Positions 17,445 through 25,652 of a DNA stretch of 64,000 bases are shown in pieces (position 1 is the stretch's first letter; each line of letters starts with the position of its first letter). The stretch is from Anaerolineae bacterium (GTDB taxonomy: Bacteria > Chloroflexota > Anaerolineae > Aggregatilineales > Phototrophicaceae). The stretch spans positions 113,547-177,546 of the forward strand of contig JALHNT010000008.1 of the NCBI GenBank assembly GCA_022843385.1, read 5' to 3'. The translations under genes and the position numbers were made by a program. The notes under the pieces are model-generated. The model was given only the letters and a program-made list of their open reading frames with translations, was not told the origin of the DNA and ran no database searches.

Positions 17445-19937
17445 ATGGAAAATTATCCTGCGCTGGTAACGCTAATTGTCTTCATCCCGCTGATCGGGTT
17501 TCTGATTAACCTGTTCTTCGGGTCACGCCTCGGCGAACGCTGGTCAGGGCTGATCGGCACAGGTGCTGCGGCGCTGTCATTCGTCGTGGCGATCTTGCTG
17601 TGGAGCTATCTCAGCAACGGCGGCGAGGCAGCCGTGGTCAACCCACCCTTCTTGCCCAACTGGATCAGCATCCCGTCTGGCGGGGTGGAAATCCCCTGGC
17701 AGATGCGCGTCGATACCCTCAGCGTCACCATGATGCTGCTGGTGACGGGCGTTGGCTCGGTCATCCACGTCTTCTCCATCGGCTACATGCACGGCGATCC
17801 CCGCTTCCATCGCTTTTTCACCTACCTGAACCTGTTCCTGTTCTTCATGCTGGTGCTGGTGACGGGCAACAACTTCCTGATGATGTTCGTCGGCTGGGAA
17901 GGCGTCGGTCTGTGTTCGTATCTGCTGATCGGCTTCTGGTTCGATAAGCCAAACGGGCTGGGCTGGAAGAACAGCAACGCCGCCCGCAAGGCCATGATCG
18001 CCAACCGTATCGGTGACTTCGGTCTGCTGATGGCGATCTTCCTCATCTTCTGGACTTTTGGCACGCTCGATTATTATCGCCCCGGTGAGATCGCCAATGT
18101 TGAGCTGGCGACCGAACACCACGAAGCAGCACTGCTGGCGGCTGAGTCAGGTGCGGCTGAAGGCGCGGTTGCTACTGAGGGACATGGCGAAGCGGTTGCT
18201 CCGGCGGAGGGCGAAAGCCACAGCGAAGCGGCTCCGGCAGCGGGTGAAACCCACAGCACCGAAGCGGCTGCCGTCGAAGGGGAATATGGTTCATCCGAGC
18301 CAGTTTACTTTAACAACGATCACATCCAAACCCGTCAGTTGGGCGTCTTTGGTCAGGCCGAGCGCATGATCGAAGATGAGCATCAGGTGGACTTCGGCCC
18401 GTTCAGCCTGCCGATCAGCGCCGTCCTGGTCATCATCACCCTGTTCCTGCTGCTGGGCGCTGCCGGTAAATCGGCACAGATCCCGCTGTTCGTCTGGCTG
18501 CCGGACGCGATGGCTGGCCCAACCCCCACCAGCGCGCTGATTCATGCTGCGACCATGGTGACCGCCGGCGTGTATCTGATGGTGCGTTCCAACGTCTTTT
18601 TCTACGAAGCCCAGTTCACCTCGCTGATTGTGACTATCATCGGCGCGTCTACCGCCTTGATCGCCGGGTATATCGCCCTCGGTCAGTGGGACATCAAGCG
18701 CGTGCTGGCCTACAGCACGGTCAGCCAGTTGGGTTTCATGGTGGCCGCTGTCGGCCTGGGTGCCTATGGCGCGGCCATGTTCCATCTCATCACCCACGCT
18801 TTCTTCAAGGCGCTGTTGTTCCTCGGCAGCGGCTCGGTCATTCATGGCATGGAACACGGGCATCACCTGGCGCACGAACGCCACAGCGGCGGGCATCACG
18901 GACACGATGACCATGGCGATGAGCATCACGATGAGCATGCCTTCGACCCACAGGATATGCGTAACATGGGCGGGCTGGGGCGCAAGATGCCGCTGACCTT
19001 CATTACGTATGTGCTGGCGACGCTGGCGCTGGCCGGTATCTGGCCGCTGGCCGGCTTCTGGTCGAAAGATGAAATCCTGGCCGACGCCTGGATCCGCTTC
19101 ACCACCGGCAAGGCCTTCGAGGCGCAGGCCGCCGGTCTGATCGCCCTGCTGTTCCTGATCCCGGCGGCAGGCTTCACTGCCTTCTACATGTGGCGGCAAA
19201 TCCGCATGGTGTTCTTCGGTCAGCCTCGCACCGAAGCAGCCGATCACGCCGTCGAGAGCGCGCCAGTCATGGCGATCCCGCTGGCGATCCTCGGCTTCCT
19301 CAGCGTCGTCGGCGGTCTGATGAACCTGCCGTCGAATGCGGGTGCTTTCACCCTGTTCGGTCTCTTGGAAAACACCTTCGGCAAACATGTGATGACACAC
19401 TGGCTGGAAGAGTCGGTGGTTCATGCCCATGCCGTCGAATTCCAGCACTGGCTGGCGCTGCTGGCGCTGGCGGTGGCGCTGGGGGCGATGTTCCTGGCAC
19501 AACGTATCTACGGCAGCAAACCGGTCAATGACGACAACACCGATCCCATCACATCACGTCCGGGCATAGTGGCGACCGCCTGGGCCATCGCCAACGCCCG
19601 TATGTACTGGGATCAGACCTATTTCCGCCTGTTCGAGAATCCATTCAACAAGACAGCTAACTTCCTGGCGGATGTGGTGGACTGGCGCTTCTGGCACGAT
19701 TACTTCCACAACACCGTCATCGGCAAAGGCTTCAACGCCATCGGCCAGCTTCTGAGCAAGCCGGTCGATCTGGGCATCATCGATGGCATCGTCAACGGCG
19801 TGGGTCGTCTGGCGCGCGGGATTTCCGGCCTGCTGCGCCGCCCGCAAACCGGTTACGTCCGTGCCTATGCGCTGACCTTCATGCTGGGCGTGGTGGTCGT
19901 GGTGGTCGTCCTGCTGCTGCCGCTGTTGCAGCGCTAA
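17445..19937 (+). CDS. nuoL: NADH-quinone oxidoreductase subunit L with two low-complexity insertions
   Basis: Largest antiporter-like proton-pumping subunit with the long lateral helix at the C-terminus. Core motifs are GWEGVGLCSYLLIGFW (near residue 150), KSAQIPLFVWLPDAM and PTPTSALIHAATMVTAGVY (near residues 345-370). At 830 aa it exceeds the usual ~610-700. Insertion 1 (about residues 217-313) is Ala/Glu/His-rich with repeats of GEAVAPAEGESHSEA type. Insertion 2 (about 468-505) is very His/Asp-rich (GHHGHDDHGDEHHDEHAF), placed before the conserved DMRNMGGL. Both fall in loops, so the pump core should be intact. The ATG at 17445 follows AAAGGTGAGCT. Confidence 0.95.
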   Translation: MENYPALVTLIVFIPLIGFLINLFFGSRLGERWSGLIGTGAAALSFVVAILLWSYLSNGGEAAVVNPPFLPNWISIPSGGVEIPWQMRVDTLSVTMMLLVTGVGSVIHVFSIGYMHGDPRFHRFFTYLNLFLFFMLVLVTGNNFLMMFVGWEGVGLCSYLLIGFWFDKPNGLGWKNSNAARKAMIANRIGDFGLLMAIFLIFWTFGTLDYYRPGEIANVELATEHHEAALLAAESGAAEGAVATEGHGEAVAPAEGESHSEAAPAAGETHSTEAAAVEGEYGSSEPVYFNNDHIQTRQLGVFGQAERMIEDEHQVDFGPFSLPISAVLVIITLFLLLGAAGKSAQIPLFVWLPDAMAGPTPTSALIHAATMVTAGVYLMVRSNVFFYEAQFTSLIVTIIGASTALIAGYIALGQWDIKRVLAYSTVSQLGFMVAAVGLGAYGAAMFHLITHAFFKALLFLGSGSVIHGMEHGHHLAHERHSGGHHGHDDHGDEHHDEHAFDPQDMRNMGGLGRKMPLTFITYVLATLALAGIWPLAGFWSKDEILADAWIRFTTGKAFEAQAAGLIALLFLIPAAGFTAFYMWRQIRMVFFGQPRTEAADHAVESAPVMAIPLAILGFLSVVGGLMNLPSNAGAFTLFGLLENTFGKHVMTHWLEESVVHAHAVEFQHWLALLALAVALGAMFLAQRIYGSKPVNDDNTDPITSRPGIVATAWAIANARMYWDQTYFRLFENPFNKTANFLADVVDWRFWHDYFHNTVIGKGFNAIGQLLSKPVDLGIIDGIVNGVGRLARGISGLLRRPQTGYVRAYALTFMLGVVVVVVVLLLPLLQR

Positions 19938-20000
19938 CGCATACTGGAATGTCACAGGGTTTTGTCCCTGACACAAAAGTGACTAAGGGAGCAGTGATTT

Positions 20001-21563
20001 ATGGTCAGTTCCGCAATTAACCTCTCGACAGTGGTATTGTTCCTGCCGCTGATCGGGATGATCGCCCTGCTGTTCATGCGCGAGAAGAACGCAGACGGTC
20101 ATAGCAACGAATACATCAAGTGGACAGCCCTGGGGTTCAGCCTGGGGACGTTGGCGGCTGCGCTGGTGATGTGGGCAACCTATAATCCTGCCGATCCGGG
20201 GCTGCAATTCGTCCAGCGCATCGACTGGATACCGACGGCCGGCATCACCTTCTACCTGGGTGTCGATGGGGTCAGCGTCCTGCTGATCGTGCTGACCGGC
20301 TTCATCATGCCGATCGCCATCCTCAGCTCCTTCCGGGCGCATGTCATCCATGAACGCGGGCGTGAGCGCCTGTACTACATGTTCATGCTGCTGCTGGAAT
20401 TCGCCATGCTGGGCGTCTTCATGGCGCAGGATCTGTTCCTGTTCTACATCTTCTGGGAAGTGACGCTGGTGCCGATGTACTTCCTGGTCGGCATCTGGGG
20501 CGCGGAACAGCGCGTTTATGCCGCCATCAAGTTCTTCCTGTATACGATGGCTGGCTCGATCCTGATGCTGCTGGCGATCCTGTATGTCGGCATCAACGCT
20601 GGCACTTTCGCCATGCCGGACATCACCGCCATGGTCATCGAAAATCCGGCGATCTTCCCCTTCGCCGGTCTGTGGAGCACGCAGTCGTTCCTGTTCCTCG
20701 GCTTCTTCATCGCCTTCGCCATCAAAGTTCCGATCTGGCCGTTCCATAGCTGGCTGCCGGATGCTCACGTGCAGGCACCGACCGCTGGCTCGGTCATCCT
20801 GGCCGGTGTGCTGCTGAAGCTCGGCTCGTATGGTATCCTGCGCTTCGGGCTGCAATTCTTCCCGGAAGCGATGGCGGCCTGGGCACCGTTCATTGGCCTG
20901 CTGGCAGTGATCGGCATCATCTACGGCGCATGGGTCAGTTATGCCCAGACTGATGTCAAGAAGCTGGTCGCCTACTCCTCGGTCAGCCATATGGGTTTCG
21001 TCATCCTGGGCATCGCCGCCATCAACCAGATTGGCGTCCAGGGCGCGATCCTGCAAATGATTAATCACGGCATCAGCACCGGCGGCCTGTTCCTCATCGT
21101 CGGGATGCTCTACGAACGCCGCCACACCAAAGCGCTCGATGCTTACGGCGGCATCTGGAAAGTGATGCCGGTCTTCGGTGGCATCAGCCTGCTGGTGACG
21201 CTGAGCAGCATGGGTCTGCCCGGTCTGAATGGTTTCGTCGGCGAGTTCAACATCCTGATGGGAACGTTTGGCAGCAACTATCTGGGCTTCTTCTTCGCCC
21301 TGTTCGGCACACTCGGCGTCATCCTGGCGGCCGTCTATATGCTGTACATGTTCCAGAAGGTCTTCATGGGCGACGTCACCCATAAGGAAAATGAAAATCT
21401 CGAACCGCTGCACTGGCAGGAAATTGCCGTGCTGGTGCCAATTGTGATCGTCATCCTGTGGATTGGCATCGCGCCCGCGACCTTCTTTGCGGCGATGGAC
21501 GCCAGCGTGAATCATCTGGTGACGACGGCCACCAATATCGTAGCGAATGTGGTCATGCGCTAA
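20001..21563 (+). CDS. nuoM: NADH-quinone oxidoreductase subunit M
   Basis: Antiporter-like pump subunit of 520 aa with about 14 helices. The conserved Glu in FWEVTLVPMYFLVGIWG (near residue 155), the Lys/Pro segment FAIKVPIWPFHSWLPDAHVQAP (near residue 240) and the helix VAYSSVSHMGFVILG (near residue 320) are all present. Normal length. The ATG at 20001 follows AAGGGAGCAGTGATTT. It ends 18 bases before nuoN. Confidence 0.97.
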   Translation: MVSSAINLSTVVLFLPLIGMIALLFMREKNADGHSNEYIKWTALGFSLGTLAAALVMWATYNPADPGLQFVQRIDWIPTAGITFYLGVDGVSVLLIVLTGFIMPIAILSSFRAHVIHERGRERLYYMFMLLLEFAMLGVFMAQDLFLFYIFWEVTLVPMYFLVGIWGAEQRVYAAIKFFLYTMAGSILMLLAILYVGINAGTFAMPDITAMVIENPAIFPFAGLWSTQSFLFLGFFIAFAIKVPIWPFHSWLPDAHVQAPTAGSVILAGVLLKLGSYGILRFGLQFFPEAMAAWAPFIGLLAVIGIIYGAWVSYAQTDVKKLVAYSSVSHMGFVILGIAAINQIGVQGAILQMINHGISTGGLFLIVGMLYERRHTKALDAYGGIWKVMPVFGGISLLVTLSSMGLPGLNGFVGEFNILMGTFGSNYLGFFFALFGTLGVILAAVYMLYMFQKVFMGDVTHKENENLEPLHWQEIAVLVPIVIVILWIGIAPATFFAAMDASVNHLVTTATNIVANVVMR

Positions 21564-21581
21564 CGCCCCAGAGGATGTGGT

Positions 21582-23105
21582 ATGTTTCAAGTACCGAGTT
21601 TTGCTGATCTCAATCTGTGGCTGACCGCCCCGGCGACTATCCTGGCGATTGGCGCGTGTCTGATCCTGCTGATCGACGTGCTGTTCATCCCCAAGGATCG
21701 CAAGGTGCTGACAGCCTATCTGTCGCTGGGGACGATTGTCTTCAGTTTCATCTTCAACATCATTCACTTCAACGATCGCGGCAGCGCCTTCCTCGGCAGC
21801 TTCGCGGCGGATGGCTTCACCAGCGTGGCAAACATCATCATCCTGGTGACCGGCTTCCTCAGCATCCTGTTGAGTGTGGATTACATCAAGCGCGCTGGCA
21901 TCGAACGCGGCGAGTATTACAGCCTCATCCTGTTCAGCCTGAGCGGGACGATGTTCATGGCGAGCGCCAACGATCTGGTGACGATCTTCGTCGCGCTGGA
22001 ATTGTTGAGCATCCCGCTGTATGTGCTGGCGGCCTTCCGCGTGCCAGACCTGCGCTCGGAAGAAAGCGGCCTGAAGTATTTCATCCTGGGTGCATTCGCC
22101 AGCGCGTTCTTCGTCTATGGCGCGGCGCTGGTCTTCGGCGCAACCGGCACGACCAGCCTGCCACAGATCTTCAATCAGGTACAGACCATCGTGGCGACAG
22201 GCGGTTCAGCCGCCTTCCTGCTGCTGCTGGGCGCTGGCCTGATCCTGGTGGGTCTGGGCTTTAAGGTGGCGGTCGTCCCCTTCCACATGTGGACGCCCGA
22301 TGTCTACGAAGGTGCGCCGACCCCGGTGACGGCTTTCATGAGCGTCGGTGCCAAGATCGGGGGCTTCGCAGCGCTGGCGCGGATCGTCGTGGTCGCCCTG
22401 CCCAGCTTCGTGCTGGAGTTCAGCGATGCGGCGGCGCTATGGCAGCAGGCCTTCTGGATTGTGGCGGCTGCAACCCTGATCGTGGGGAACTTCGTCGCCA
22501 TCTCACAGACCAACATCAAGCGTATGCTGGCCTACAGCTCGATTGCCCATGCTGGTTATCTCATGATGGCGATTGCCGCAGCCGGCACGATTGGCATCGC
22601 TAATCTGGCGGCACAGGCCGTGCTGCTCTACCTGCTGGGCTATATGTTCAGCAACCTCGGTGCCTTCGGCGTGGCGCTGGCGATTGAGAAGGACGATGGC
22701 AGCGGGACAAACCTGGAAGATTTTGTCGGGCTGGCGAAAAGCCGACCGGTGCTGGCGATCATGATGGCAGTTTTCATGCTCAGTCTGACCGGCATCCCGT
22801 TGACGGCGGGCTTCATCGGCAAGTTCTTCGTCTTCCGCGCCACCATCGACGCCAACCTGATCCCGCTGGCGATCATCGGCGTAGTGACGAGCGTGGTGAG
22901 TGCCTTCTACTACATCCGCGTGGTCGTCAATATGTACCTGCGCGATGACAAGGAAGGCGACCCAGCTACGGGTGGGACGCCGTTCGTGCAGTATGCGATC
23001 TATGCCGCCTTCGCCGGAACGCTCATCATCGGTGTGCTGCCCTTCCTGGCGACCAACCTGACCGATACCATCGCGATTGCGGCGACGACCCTCGGCGGGC
23101 GTTAA
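21582..23105 (+). CDS. nuoN: NADH-quinone oxidoreductase subunit N
   Basis: Antiporter-like pump subunit of 507 aa, last gene of the operon. Diagnostic segments are VALELLSIPLYVLAAF (near residue 140, with the conserved Glu), FKVAVVPFHMWTPDVYEGAP (near residue 228) and LAYSSIAHAGYLMMA (near residue 315). The start at 21582 has AGAGGA upstream. A strong terminator follows the stop, marking the operon end. Confidence 0.97.
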   Translation: MFQVPSFADLNLWLTAPATILAIGACLILLIDVLFIPKDRKVLTAYLSLGTIVFSFIFNIIHFNDRGSAFLGSFAADGFTSVANIIILVTGFLSILLSVDYIKRAGIERGEYYSLILFSLSGTMFMASANDLVTIFVALELLSIPLYVLAAFRVPDLRSEESGLKYFILGAFASAFFVYGAALVFGATGTTSLPQIFNQVQTIVATGGSAAFLLLLGAGLILVGLGFKVAVVPFHMWTPDVYEGAPTPVTAFMSVGAKIGGFAALARIVVVALPSFVLEFSDAAALWQQAFWIVAAATLIVGNFVAISQTNIKRMLAYSSIAHAGYLMMAIAAAGTIGIANLAAQAVLLYLLGYMFSNLGAFGVALAIEKDDGSGTNLEDFVGLAKSRPVLAIMMAVFMLSLTGIPLTAGFIGKFFVFRATIDANLIPLAIIGVVTSVVSAFYYIRVVVNMYLRDDKEGDPATGGTPFVQYAIYAAFAGTLIIGVLPFLATNLTDTIAIAATTLGGR

Positions 23106-23130
23106 ACGCGCTATAGACAGTCGGCAAATG

Positions 23131-23161
23131 AAAAGGCGGGACATGGTGTCCCGCCTTTTTT
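23131..23161 (+). terminator. Rho-independent terminator of the nuo operon
   Basis: AAAAGGCGGGACA pairs with TGTCCCGCCTTTT around a 3-base loop and runs into six T residues. It lies 26 bases after the nuoN stop. The stem is perfect and the A/T flanks make it potentially bidirectional, which would also serve the minus-strand gene that converges from 23.46 kb. Confidence 0.92.
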
Positions 23162-23180
23162 GTTGGTGTGTTGCACAAAC

Positions 23181-23462
23181 CTACCCAGAAGACCATACTC
23201 GATTTCTCAGATAGGCGGCGAACTCGTCATCCAGTGTTTCACGACTGCGCGTCGCTAGATCAGGAGAAAATTAATCCCAAGCGGCATTGACATCATCATC
23301 GACCATCCGCGCCATGATCTGTGCCCAACGGTTTGCCGGACAAGTCACCTGATAGCGTTCGAGCAGGTCGTCCAGCACCTCATTGATGCTGCGCTGCTCG
23401 GCTTGAGCAATCGCCGCCAGATGTTCTGCCAGCCGTTTCTCAATGGGTAAATTGACCATCAT
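23181..23462 (-). pseudogene. Ribbon-helix-helix antitoxin-like gene split by an in-frame stop
   Basis: The first 63 codons (MMVNLPIEKRLAEHLAAIAQ, then RSINEVLDDLLERYQ) look like a ribbon-helix-helix antitoxin. They end at a TAA at 23271-23273. In the same frame the sequence continues for 29 sense codons, FSPDLATRSRETLDDEFAAY and on, to a TAG at 23181-23183. That second part resembles the C-terminal tail of longer antitoxins of this kind, so a single nonsense mutation is the simplest reading. No toxin gene lies beside it. Alternatively the 63-aa product is still functional and the tail is coincidence. Confidence 0.6.
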
Positions 23463-23590
23463 GGGCCTCCACTACTCATATACCGCATTGTAGCATATTG
23501 TTGGAGGCAGCCAGCGCGTGCAGGTGATTGCAATAGAGGACAGAAACGCCGAAGGAAACGCCTGCTTAACAGATAGTGCGAGGCAACAAA

Positions 23591-23633
23591 CAGGAGCGCG
23601 GAGAGTAGGCTAATCCTGTCATCCGCGCTCCTG
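23591..23633 (-). terminator. Terminator of the solute-binding protein gene
   Basis: A perfect 12-bp stem, CAGGAGCGCGGA with TCCGCGCTCCTG, with a 19-base loop. Read on the minus strand it is followed by TTTGTTG. It lies about 40 bases downstream of the minus-strand solute-binding protein gene. A GACT-type repeat (23638-23663) sits between gene and hairpin. Confidence 0.7.
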
Positions 23634-23671
23634 TCTATGATCTATCGACTATTGACTGGCGGACTACTCGC

Positions 23672-25084
23672 CTAGCCGCCTTCCATCGCGGCGTTGGCAT
23701 CATCGGTCATGCGCTGCGCCACTTCAGCCACATCCAGCCCGCCAGACGTGACATCAGCCAGTCCCGTCGCCAGGATGTCGCGCACCGCGCCGTAGGACAA
23801 CTGCTGTGGCGACAGGTAGATGTTCACGCTGCCAGCGGCGATCAGGTCATTGACCACGCCGAAGTAGGGATTGGCCGGCACCAGGTTGGCGGCTGCCGTC
23901 AGGTTGACCGGGAAGAACGACATCTGTTCCGCCCACTGCTGGCTGACATCGGCCTGGGTGAAGAAGCGCAGGAAAATCCATGATGCCAGTTGTTCTTCCG
24001 GTGTGCCGCTGACGACCATGATGCCCGGCACGAACAACTGAATGGCGGCTACATCGCCCTCGGCCAGCGGCGGGGTCACATCCACCGTCCAGTCGGTCAC
24101 CACATCGCCCGACTGGCTGATGTTGTTCATGATGATCGGGATGCCGGCGGTGCTGCCCAGGGCCATCGGGTTCAGACCACGGGCGAAGTCATTGGTGTTG
24201 CCGAAGCGTTCCTGCGGAATATAGGCGCAGCCCTCGGCGTACATATCCGCCATCAGTTGCAGCACGGCAATCGACTGTTCGTTGGTGAAATCCCACGCGC
24301 CGTCAACGAACATGCTGCCGCCGATGCTGGCGATGAAGGACTCAAACTGTGAGGCATCGGCCACAATCGGGAAGCCCTGCACCGCGCCGCCCTCGGCACC
24401 GGTCAGGTCGCTGTTAGCCGCTGCACAGGCGATTTCCTTGAACTGATCGAGAGTCTTGGGCGAGCCTTCGAAGCCCAGCTCCGTCACCATGCCGGTGTTG
24501 ACCGCCAGCACGTTGGCCGAGACCTGGTTGACCCAGCCCAGACGGCGACCATCTTCATAGACCCAGCCGTTGAGGATGCCCAGGTTCAGTTCATCCTGCA
24601 TCGCGCCGACATAGCCCCACTGGGCATCGGCGAAATACGGATTCAGATCGACCATAACCTCATCCAGATCATAGCTCAGGGCGTCGTTGTTGAAGCCGGC
24701 CACCAGGTTCGGCAGTTCGCCGGAGATGATGGCGTTGTTCATCGCCGTACGGATGTCGTTGTAATTGCCCTGGGCGATGGCGTTGACGGTGATGCCATAG
24801 GGGTTGCTGGCGTTGAAGGCATTCACTAGCCCGGTCAGCACCGACAACTGGAACGGATTGCTGTACTGATGCCAGTAGGTCAGCGTCACACCCGACGGAT
24901 CAACGCCGGCGAAGTTATCCGACTCGCCCATGAAGGCGGTGGCGACCTGATTGAATTGCTGCGGCGGCAGCGGAGTGGGGGTGGGCGGAACCGGGGTCGC
25001 GGTGGGGTCTTGCGCCACCACCAGCGAGGCCGCGCCCAGCATCAGGACGAGGCAGGACAGGAGCAGGAGTCCGTACTTACGCAT
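23672..25084 (-). CDS. Extracellular solute-binding protein, ABC importer family 1
   Basis: A 470-aa secreted sugar-type binding protein (SBP_bac_1 fold). A signal peptide (MRKYGLLLLSCLVLMLGA to VVAQ) is followed by a Thr/Pro linker (PTATPVPPTPTPLPP). The binding fold then starts at VTLTYWHQYSNPFQLSVLTG, with FNASNPYGITV and the later VSANVLAVNTGMV segment typical of the family. No convincing lipobox Cys precedes the mature part, so anchoring is unclear. The ATG at 25084 has AAGGAGAG upstream; a longer frame exists but lacks support. No permease or ATPase gene adjoins it; the nearest compatible permease is at 41.2-42.0 kb. A LacI-operator-like palindrome lies about 115 bases upstream. Confidence 0.9.
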   Translation of the reverse strand: MRKYGLLLLSCLVLMLGAASLVVAQDPTATPVPPTPTPLPPQQFNQVATAFMGESDNFAGVDPSGVTLTYWHQYSNPFQLSVLTGLVNAFNASNPYGITVNAIAQGNYNDIRTAMNNAIISGELPNLVAGFNNDALSYDLDEVMVDLNPYFADAQWGYVGAMQDELNLGILNGWVYEDGRRLGWVNQVSANVLAVNTGMVTELGFEGSPKTLDQFKEIACAAANSDLTGAEGGAVQGFPIVADASQFESFIASIGGSMFVDGAWDFTNEQSIAVLQLMADMYAEGCAYIPQERFGNTNDFARGLNPMALGSTAGIPIIMNNISQSGDVVTDWTVDVTPPLAEGDVAAIQLFVPGIMVVSGTPEEQLASWIFLRFFTQADVSQQWAEQMSFFPVNLTAAANLVPANPYFGVVNDLIAAGSVNIYLSPQQLSYGAVRDILATGLADVTSGGLDVAEVAQRMTDDANAAMEGG

Positions 25085-25197
25085 CGTTCGTTCTCTCCTT
25101 GAGTTAGCTGTAGGGATGCACCAGGCATCTACGAGTCGATGATGACTCATGGGCGCTAGGATAACAACCTTTTGTTAAATCTTGTGGATATGATTGT

Positions 25198-25209
25198 TAA
25201 GCGCGCTTA
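25198..25209. promoter_or_regulatory. LacI-family-like operator palindrome
   Basis: TAAGCGCGCTTA is a perfect 12-base palindrome in the upstream region of the solute-binding protein gene. Central-CG palindromes with AAGC arms are typical of LacI/GntR-type sugar regulators; no such regulator gene is in the window, so this is a weak inference. Confidence 0.35.
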
Positions 25210-25533
25210 CCCCACGCAGCATAAGGGTTAACAGGTTATCCCGTCGATTACTGTGGGTTCCATCGTGGATTGCTACGGTGTGCGATAGATGGTGACCACT
25301 ATATGCCCTGGTATGGCACTGCATTAGCCTGGCTTTGCGAATTCCCAGCCACCTGTCGAAAGTGGATCACTTCCGCCGGAAAAGATCAGGAGCCACTGCT
25401 TACACCTAGCCACTTGACTAGTTTAAATCCTGCCCATCAGGCGAGACACCTGCCGGAATACAAACAGGCGTTAATCGTTTAATCTAATGAATGTGCGCTG
25501 CTGGTAAGAAATTCCACAGACGCGCGCGTTGGG

Positions 25534-25579
25534 GGGTTCAACCTGGTTTTGTCCTCCGCACCCCCTCCAGGTTGAGCCC
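25534..25579 (+). promoter_or_regulatory. Leader hairpin upstream of the hybrid histidine kinase
   Basis: GGGTTCAACCTGG (25534-25546) pairs with CCAGGTTGAGCCC (25567-25579) with one G-U pair and a 20-base loop, followed by ACCCGTTTTAT. It ends about 74 bases before the kinase ATG. It may be a leader structure or a weak terminator. Confidence 0.4.
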
Positions 25580-25652
25580 ACCCGTTTTATTCCCTTGATT
25601 GCTGCCCCTGAACCACCTAAGATCAGATCCAAGACCTATCAAAGGATCCAAC

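Larger units (their letters stand above)
25085..25652. other. Long divergent intergenic region with palindromes
   Basis: About 570 bases between the minus-strand solute-binding protein and the plus-strand kinase, without a convincing gene. It holds the promoters of both. Visible structures are the 12-bp palindrome at 25198-25209, a CAGGCGAGACACCTG hairpin near 25439, and a long hairpin at 25534-25579. No known riboswitch consensus fits. Confidence 0.5.

Noticed and set aside
18291..19502. Open frame of 403 codons antisense to nuoL
   Set aside because: Same reason; a shadow of NuoL codons.
19983..21767. Very long open frame (594 codons) antisense to nuoM
   Set aside because: It mirrors the codon bias of nuoM; its translation is polar and His/Gln/Asp-rich without domain features, and the NuoM frame is certain.
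23181..23273. Programmed readthrough of the TAA in the antitoxin-like gene
   Set aside because: No surrounding recoding signal (stem, UGA-type context); a nonsense mutation is simpler.
25400..25460. Sequence CAGGCGAGACACCTGCC and nearby GCCACTG as a cobalamin riboswitch
   Set aside because: The B12-box-like part has a 7-base loop and the conserved GGTGAAAATCC-type core is absent; treated as a simple hairpin.
25270..25482. A 70-codon ORF in the gap before the kinase
   Set aside because: No ribosome-binding site, no protein-like pattern and it sits in a palindrome-rich intergenic region.
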